A stretch of DNA of 64,000 nt from positions 7,447,834 through 7,511,833 of the forward strand of contig OY783204.1 in NCBI GenBank assembly GCA_963678705.1, written 5' to 3'. A program made the translations under genes and the position numbers. Positions 57,599-64,000 of the stretch are shown in pieces. A model generated the notes under the pieces. That model was given only the letters and a program-made list of their open reading frames with translations. It searched no databases and was not told the DNA's origin. The stretch's first letter is position 1. The number at the start of each line of letters is the position of its first letter. The stretch comes from Panorpa germanica (lineage: Eukaryota; Arthropoda; Insecta; Mecoptera; Panorpidae).

Positions 57599-57898
57599 GT
57601 TAAATTATTTAAAATTGTTGTAATTTGTTCAGAAAAGCTTTACTGAGATTAAGTCACTATGAGGATCTGCAAGAAAACACTAAAGTTAAGTCTATGAGAA
57701 AATACTGAATAATGCAATTAGTAGAGTGCAGGCAATTTAAACAATGTAACAGGCATGCCACGATAATCGAGAAACCGTTATACCCGAATGACATTTAATG
57801 GTTTTTAATAAGCTGATGGATTATTTAAGTAAATTACAAAAATAAAACGAAAAGTGACTCACACTTAATGCAATGAATATTTCCAATTAAATTGATTT
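57599..57898 (-). promoter_or_regulatory. Probable 5' UTR with an intron upstream of the host gene
   Basis: On the minus strand, TTTTCTTGCAG ending at 57667 could be an acceptor for the first coding exon (57666-57539). GTGAGTCACTT just left of 57863 could be the donor of an upstream non-coding exon (about 57863-57898). No TATA box is convincing. If right, the start of transcription lies beyond about 57890. Confidence 0.35.
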
Positions 57899-58799
57899 AT
57901 TTATCACGTTCTTTGGGCACTTGCTTTATTTAATTAAAATAGCCGTACTGTTAATATTTAATAATTATATAATAGTAGTACTGGTAATCGGTAATATCTA
58001 TTAGTTTGTAGATGTATGTCCATACAAAAAATGAGTTTCCCATAAGTAGTTTTTTACAAATACCATTTTTGATACACAATAGAGAGCAAAGGAAATATTT
58101 ACAGGTGACTCGCACAACACATAACATAATTTATATTACGAAATTGACAACCAAGGTCAAATAAAATAAATTACTTATTAGATTATAGCATATATATGAG
58201 TCTCAAAATGTATTAAATGAATAGTTGTGTCATTGGACACAAACCGTGCAAGCTGTATATTATTATACACCGAGTGCTAAATGTCTCAAATTTAATAGAA
58301 TAAAAATTATATTTATTTATGGTTAGGAAAGTGAAAATTTGGGCCGTCATCTTCTATTCACATTTTAATACGTTTTTTAAAAGCGGCCTGTGCAAAATGT
58401 TACATTAAGTTTCCAGTAGACCCGATGTAAAAAAAAGTTGCTTATCCCTGTACTAAAGTAATATTTGTACAGTAGCGACTTGATACGGTGTACCCACGAA
58501 CTAATGTGCTCCTGCTGCTGTGATGTTAAACCACTATTACAAATAAGGTCTGCGTCCACAATAGTTCAAAGTACAAAAATTGAATGTAGATGGCAGCAGC
58601 ATGTTAACAAATATTTAAATGCAAATAAACTAAAACTTTGGGGCCTATTTAGTAACTCTGACTACGACATCCTGTCGTCGTGTACTAGCCCGATTCACGA
58701 CAATACGACACTGAATTTTAAAGCGACATTTTTAAACAGGAGTGTGTCAAGATAGCACCTATTATGCTGCCTGGTACCAATGATCCGATTAATATAAAG
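57899..58799. other. Intergenic stretch, no gene recognised
   Basis: AT-rich DNA. A 96-codon frame at 58465-58755 (+) has no recognisable motif and I do not count it as a gene. Confidence 0.5.
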
Positions 58800-59940
58800 T
58801 ATGTAAGAAATAGACCTCAGTTTCAGCGATAACCTCTTCATTCGTGCGTAATTTCTTACCGGCGAGCATTTTTTTCAGGTCTGCGAACAGGCAGTAGTCG
58901 CTGGGAGCCAAATCTGGCGAATACGGTGGATGTTAGAGCAATTCGAAGTTCAATTCATGTAGATTTGCCATTGTTTTGATTGACTTGTGATACGGTGAGT
59001 TGTCTTGATGAAACAAAATTTTTTTCATTTCCTTATGCGGTCGTTTCTTTGCAATTTCGGCCTTCAAACGCTCCAATAACGCTATATAATATTTCCTGTT
59101 AATGGTATTTCCTTTCTCAAGATAGTCGATGAATATTACACTACGCACATCCCAAAATACCGAGGCCATAACCTTTCCAGCCGATTGTTGTGCTTTCGGG
59201 CGCTTTGGACGAGATTCATCAGTTGCTGTCCACTCAGATGACGATCGTTTTGATTCCGGAGTGAAGTGATATGAAGCCATGTTTCATCCATTGTCACATA
59301 TCGACGCAAAAATTACGGTTTGTTACGTTTAAACATGGCCAAACACTGCTCAGAATCATCAACACGTTGTCGTTTTTGGTCAACAGTAAGCAAACGCGGC
59401 ACCCACTTTGAACAGAGCTTTCTCATAGTCAAATGCTCATGCAATATAAAGCCAACACGTTCTTTTGATGTATTTACGATGTCAGCTAACTCACGCAACT
59501 TCACTTTTCGATCATTCAAAACGATTTTGTGGATTTTTTTTATGTTTTCTGGTGGTACCGCCTCATTTGGACGTCCATTGCGTTCTGCATCATCGGTGTC
59601 TCTACGACCACATTTGAAGTCAGCAAGCCAACGTTTTATTGTTGTTTCTGATGAAGCGGAGTCCCCATAACACTTTTCAAGCCATTGCTTCGCTTGAACG
59701 GTATTTTTTCCCATCAAGAAGCAGTGTAAAATTAAAACACGAAATTGTTTTTGATCCATTGTTTTGAAAATAAGAAAAGTAGCGTCACTCTTAGCACAAT
59801 AACTCACAAACTAATGAATAGAATATCATGAAATTTTAACAGCAGTCTTTTGAAGGTTAGTATTAACTGAAAAAAGGTGACTGCAATAAAACTAGCGCCA
59901 TCTATGTGTTATGCCCGGGACTTTTCAGCCCATATGCTAT
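58800..59940 (-). mobile_element. Mariner transposon, decayed
   Basis: The right end reads, on the minus strand, TGGGCTGAAAAGTCCCGGGC after TA at about 59930, a mariner-like terminus. The matching left terminus was not found, so the left end (transposase 3' side) is probably truncated near 58800. The transposase fills the interior. Confidence 0.65.
58820..59759 (-). pseudogene. Mariner transposase, frameshifted and stopped
   Basis: The ATG at 59759 gives MDQKQFRVLILHCFLMGKNT, the helix-turn-helix half (VQAKQWLEKCYGDSA, TTIKRWLADFKCGRRDTDD, GRPNEAVPPENIKK) up to 59313. A frame change follows, then 59280-58933 has the DDE core (IFIDYLEKGNTINRKYYIAL, HQDNSPYHKS). A TAA at about 58935 interrupts before PPYSPDLAPSDYCLF, the third catalytic Asp region. 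Two lesions make it inactive. Confidence 0.8.
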
Positions 59941-60804
59941 ATTTGCAAATACGAAGTATGTTTTAATATTTTTTATATATTATAATACATTGACAGTAAA
60001 AAAATTATAGGTTAGGACTATTTGGCAAGAATAACAAACGATTATAATAATAGAGTTGCTTCTTTGAGTAATTGTTGCTTACCTTGAAGAACAAAAGGTA
60101 TAGTAAGTACCTTGAATTGTAATTAATTACGAAATTATACTGGTTGTTATAAAACAATATTATTGTACTTAATACCTCAAATGTTGTTAGGGCACTATCA
60201 AGAATTAGATCAATAATATTAAGGTATTCTATTGATCCATTTTAAATGACAAATGCAGCATTTAGAGAAGAAATAGATTTTCGAAGAAGAGAGTTAAGAT
60301 GGTAATCGCAACACAAAACCGCACGCGCCAAAACAAATTTGAAGAACTGCTATATCTTTTGATAGCAAGGTTAGAAATTATATAGATAGACGATACATTT
60401 TTATAATAGAATTAAACGATTGTATTAGGTTAGCTGTATGTGTTTTTAATTGTTTTCTAATGTTTTAGTTCTTTGCCGCTCCACAGTTCTTCGTGTTTCT
60501 TGGAGTGGGTCGTATCATCGAGTTGAAGGAGGACAATGAAATATATCATTTTCACACATGATCATCAGTAAACGTATACATCCAACCTGTGATTTGATAT
60601 TAAAATACTTAATGCCTGAATTCAGTTTTCCACAATCTAAAATTGAAAAGAATAATGTCAAAGCAGTGCAGTATTATATGAAAACACCGATATCTAGATC
60701 TAATATATTTTTATGTATAAACCTGTTGTTGCAGATTTTACAATAAATACAACATGCGGAGATTTATAGGTGCTCTTTGATTTATGAAAGAAATTGTATT
60801 TGTA
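59941..60804. other. Intergenic stretch, no gene recognised
   Basis: AT-rich; a 62-codon frame at 60558-60746 (+) shows no known motif. Nothing else stands out. Confidence 0.5.
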
Positions 60805-61325
60805 CGAAGTCTGTTCAAAAAATAAGGTGAGTCAAAAATTTCGCCGGCTACGTACATTCGATTATCGATTTTTTTATTTTGTTATGTTGGTACACTCGTC
60901 TCGAACATATGTTCTAAGTTTTAACTATATAGCACATTTAGTTTGTTTGTGAGAGGCATAAAAGTTAGAAGTGTTTTGCGTGTTCGGTGATTTTCTCCTG
61001 TAGAAAAAAATTGAATCAAAGAGTTTGCATTAAATTTTGTGTGAAAAATGGAATCAAGTGCTCCAAAATACTTGAAATGTTGAAAGTGGCATACGGTGAG
61101 TCTACTTTAACCAAAAAAAATGTGTACAAGTGGTACAAGCTTTTCATAGAAGGTCGACAAGATGTGAATGACGACGCTCGCCCTGGACGCCCCAGCACAT
61201 CAACAACCGATGAAAATGTTGAGAAAGTGAAGAAAATTGTTATGGAGAATCGTCGAATCACTATTAGAGAAGTTGCTGAGGATGTCGGCATATTGGTTGG
61301 CTCATGCAAGGCAATTTTTTCATAA
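60805..61325 (+). mobile_element. Second mariner-like fragment, 5' end and transposase N-terminus
   Basis: The left end GAAGTCTGTTCAAAAAATAA (from about 60805) resembles a mariner terminus. The frame 60987-61325 encodes the DNA-binding half (RVCIKFCVKNGIKCSKILEM, KNVYKWYKLFIEGRQDVNDD, GRPSTSTTDENVEKVKKIV) and stops just before the catalytic core, where similarity ends. It is from a different mariner group than the copy at 58.8-59.9 kb. Truncated and inactive. Confidence 0.65.
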
Positions 61326-61595
61326 GTTTACAACCAATCCAGTTTGACGCCTGATAGTTTGCTACATCCTGATACCAACCACCAGATGCGTAATAGATAA
61401 CTCATAGTAACAGATTTAAGAATGTTGACTCATATTGACTGCCTGAGATTACATGTCATTGTTTACACGAATATTAATCATATGACTATATTATAGTAAA
61501 CATTTGTAACCCATTTATAATCTTTAAGACATTATAGTAATTTAGTCTTTGCCTAAAGTCATCGCTTGTAATTCATTACATATTAATTAATAGTA
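61326..61595. other. AT-rich stretch, nothing recognised
   Basis: No ORF or repeat that I can name. It may already belong to the LTR that is recognisable from about 61596. Confidence 0.4.
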
Positions 61596-61822
61596 CAACT
61601 GAGTATATAATAACTAGAATTTAAGATGGTTTGTTTATCATTGGTCTGTATTTGTAAAGTAAATAACAACGTTTATATTGTATCCATATTGTAATAATAT
61701 CATCGTTATTATTTTATTAAATAAATGTATTTAATACCTTGTACCTGTACCTTGTTTCCACATCAAATAAGCAGGATAGGTATAGTTTTTCACATCAGAA
61801 TTATAATAGTACTCTCGTTTTC

Positions 61823-61830
<8 letters not shown>

Positions 61831-61912
<82 letters not shown>
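61831..61912. repeat. TA microsatellite
   Basis: About 80 bp of alternating TA/CA between the two Gypsy LTR-like copies. It creates meaningless Ile-Tyr ORFs on both strands. Confidence 0.9.
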
Positions 61913-62765
61913 GTATCGTAAAAATCAATCAAGCATACAAAGTAATCATCACTATAACACCCGAGCTAGAAAAGTCGTAAAAGAATGTGATTAATGAGGG
62001 TGTATTGTGAACGGAAACCAAGTCAAAGGTTAAAGCAATTAAAATGTGTGAAACTTTAAACCACTAATTGAATACGTGAGTAAATGTGCTTACCAAAATG
62101 AACTAAACGTATTGTCAAAAGTAATAAAAATAAACCTTTTAAATCTAGCTGAAAACTAATGTAGGACTGAGTATATATTAACTAGAACTTAAGATGGTTT
62201 GTGCATTCCTTGTTCTGTATTTGTAAAGTGAATACCAACGTTTATATTGTAACCTGATTGTATTACTATCATCGTTATTATTTTATTAAATAAATGTATT
62301 AAACAAACTATGTGATTCTATATCATCCTGTCAAGAAACTAAGATATTACATAGTTGAATATTAACTGAATTGACACTTTCCTTAAATTAAATAAGAGTA
62401 CCTTGATTCCACATCACATTAGCAGGATAGGTATTATTTTCCACATCTGAGTTGTGATAGTACTCTCGTTTTCCACATCAGAATTGGGATAGTACTCTCG
62501 TTTTCCACATAAGAAGTGCGGATTAGTAGCTCATAGCGAATTGAACTAAGTGCAAATTAGTTATCTACGAGTTATCCACAAGTGAATAATACAGAGAAGA
62601 ATAATACAAGATAGTTTTCTAAAAACAGTGCTTTCAAGTGATATTGGAAGTTCAAGTTCATTATTGGAATAGCCGAGAATTAATAAAACGGACTTTATAA
62701 TAGGACTAGCAAGTGAATTGTATTCGAAAAAGTGTGTAAACTGTTTTACGAGGAGAAAATTGAAA

Positions 62766-63845
62766 ATGGCATATAATGTAAGCATTACCGATACTACTGT
62801 TGATGATAGTTTGTAAGCTGGACGCTCAGGAAACTCAACATCTAATAAAGATAGTTAATTAGGAGTGCAAGCAGAGCTGACGAGGCTTAGGACAGAACTA
62901 TTACAAATGAGTATCAGGAACAGTACAATACAAGATCAGTCAGTAAATCATTATGAGTTTATGCCGTCGCAGAACCTGGTATGCATTATACCTGTCTTTA
63001 ACCCAGCAACTACGGTATTGACGGCTACAGCTTGGGTGCAAAAATTGGAAGAAGTAGTAGACATTTACGATTGGAGTGATAAAGTGAAGCTTCATAAGGG
63101 TGTTAACTAGCTGCAGAGCACCGCAAAGAACTCGTTTGATGCTAGTTTAACCGTAGTTAAAGATTGGACGACGTTTAAAAATGAGTTAATCAGGAATTTT
63201 CCAGTGGAGTACAATGAATCTGACGTACACATGAAACTGATGAAGCGATAACGAAAAAGAAATAAAGTAATAGAAGGCTATGTATACTCGGTTAAAGCGA
63301 TCGCTAGTAAAAGTGAAAATATTCGTGAAAAATCCGTTATAAAATACATAATAGCCGTGTTAAATAACAAAGACATGATAAGTGCGTTATCAATGTGCGA
63401 TTTTAAAACCGTGCCAGATTTGCTTTAATAATAAAACGTTATGATTTGACACTATTACAAGTTCAAGAAAGGAATCATGTTGGTGTACCGAAGGACAGAC
63501 CGAAAGACTTAAACGCGATAAAATGTTTTAATTGTAACGAAATAGGACACAAAGCAAACGTGTGCTGAAAAAGCAATTAAGACGTAATAGTAAAAGAGAT
63601 GAACCAAGTGAGATAAACAATAAAAGTGAACACAAAGTAAAGTGTTACAAATGTCACGAAGAGGGACATATTTCGAGAAATTGTTCCGCGAATAAAACGA
63701 GTGATGCTTTGTTAGTGAACACAAATAAAACACGTGATATGAGAAAAGACATGAGCATAGAGAGTATCAGTTTTAAATGTCTGATTGATACCGGAAGTGA
63801 TCAGAATTTGATTAGAGCTGACGACTCATTGTCGAAACAAAATTG
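62766..63845 (+). pseudogene. Gypsy Gag and start of protease, several stops
   Basis: The ATG at 62766 (MAYNVSITDTTVDDSL) is soon stopped. Gag-like sequence continues in pieces: FNPATTVLTATAWVQKLEEV, SDKVKLHKGVN, a retroviral-Gag-like segment WTTFKNELIRNFP (about 63170-63205), VIEGYVYSVKAIASK, two CCHC knuckles (CFNCNEIGHKANVC with a stop right after, and CYKCHEEGHISRNC near 63640), and an aspartic-protease start FKCLIDTGSDQNLI (about 63775). At least four in-frame stops prevent translation. Confidence 0.7.
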
Positions 63846-64000
63846 AGCAATAGTGCGGTTGTGCGCGAAAACAATATTGTATTGACTGGAATCGAAGGAT
63901 TTCAAACAAAAGTTTAGGGTGAATTTAATGCTTAAGTAAAAGTAGACAATGAACAGTACTATACCAACTTTTTAATAGGTCCATCAAGTGCAACTAGACA

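Larger units (their letters stand above)
61596..64000 (+). mobile_element. Gypsy-type LTR retrotransposon, 5' part, runs off the window
   Basis: Two direct copies of a sequence starting ACTGAGTATATAATAACTAG (61596) and ACTGAGTATATATTAACTAG (62166) share about 150 bp plus the downstream words CATCA(A/C)ATTAGCAGGATAGG. I read them as LTR or LTR-leader copies separated by a TA microsatellite. The second is followed by a leader with tandem 'tccacatc-gaattg-gatagtactctcgtt' units and a broken Gag with zinc knuckles and the start of protease. Confidence 0.6.

Noticed and set aside
58465-58755. 96-residue ORF between the host gene and the mariner
   Set aside because: No motif, no splice context, no second copy; probably chance.
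61725-61994. ORFs with Ile-Tyr runs on both strands
   Set aside because: They are translations of the TA microsatellite.

Overview
This is AT-rich eukaryotic nuclear DNA, almost certainly from an insect. It has spliced genes with short introns, an insect-like polybromo fragment, and BEL/Pao, Gypsy, I-like non-LTR, Helitron, mariner, P and Polinton-type elements. The order cannot be fixed from the sequence. Only one host gene appears intact; nearly everything else is transposable-element sequence, much of it nested.

Layout. 1-1.5 kb: no gene, but one Helitron-type 3' end. 1.5-7.2 kb: a nearly complete I-like non-LTR retrotransposon (NL1) with frameshifts. 8662-21810: a 13.15-kb Polinton/Maverick-like element. 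It starts AG, ends CT, is bounded by a perfect 6-bp duplication (CATACT), and is almost entirely palindromic: two 5.4-kb inverted arms face each other around a 2.4-kb centre. Each arm carries the same four genes plus a tRNA-like sequence. The protein-primed-type DNA polymerase B is internally deleted in both arms, and its catalytic core survives only in the centre, frameshifted. 21.8-26.1 kb: a Gypsy fragment and two Helitron deletion derivatives of one family, the second nested in an LTR that recurs at 39.4 kb. 27075-33863: a BEL/Pao deletion derivative (BEL-A) whose 5' leader holds about 70 copies of a 63-bp minisatellite.

34.2-51.95 kb is a nested stack. BEL-C is split by a 5'-truncated I-like element (NL2, 13-bp target duplication). 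NL2 is split by a solo LTR and by BEL-B (minus strand). BEL-B is split by a P-element (44430-48891) with perfect terminal inverted repeats and a perfect 8-bp duplication. The P-element contains two exons and the intron of a polybromo gene fragment.

52669-57598 (minus strand) is the host gene. Twelve exons join in frame into a 507-residue secreted protein with a catalytically dead serine-protease-like domain followed by a fibrinogen C-terminal domain, an unusual fusion that suggests an immune or haemolymph role.

57.9-64 kb: intergenic DNA, two mariner remnants, a TA microsatellite and the 5' part of a decayed Gypsy element running off the window end.

The most interesting items are the palindromic polymerase-bearing element, the protease-homologue/fibrinogen fusion gene, the P-element carrying polybromo exons, and the retrotransposon with a coding-like minisatellite in its leader.
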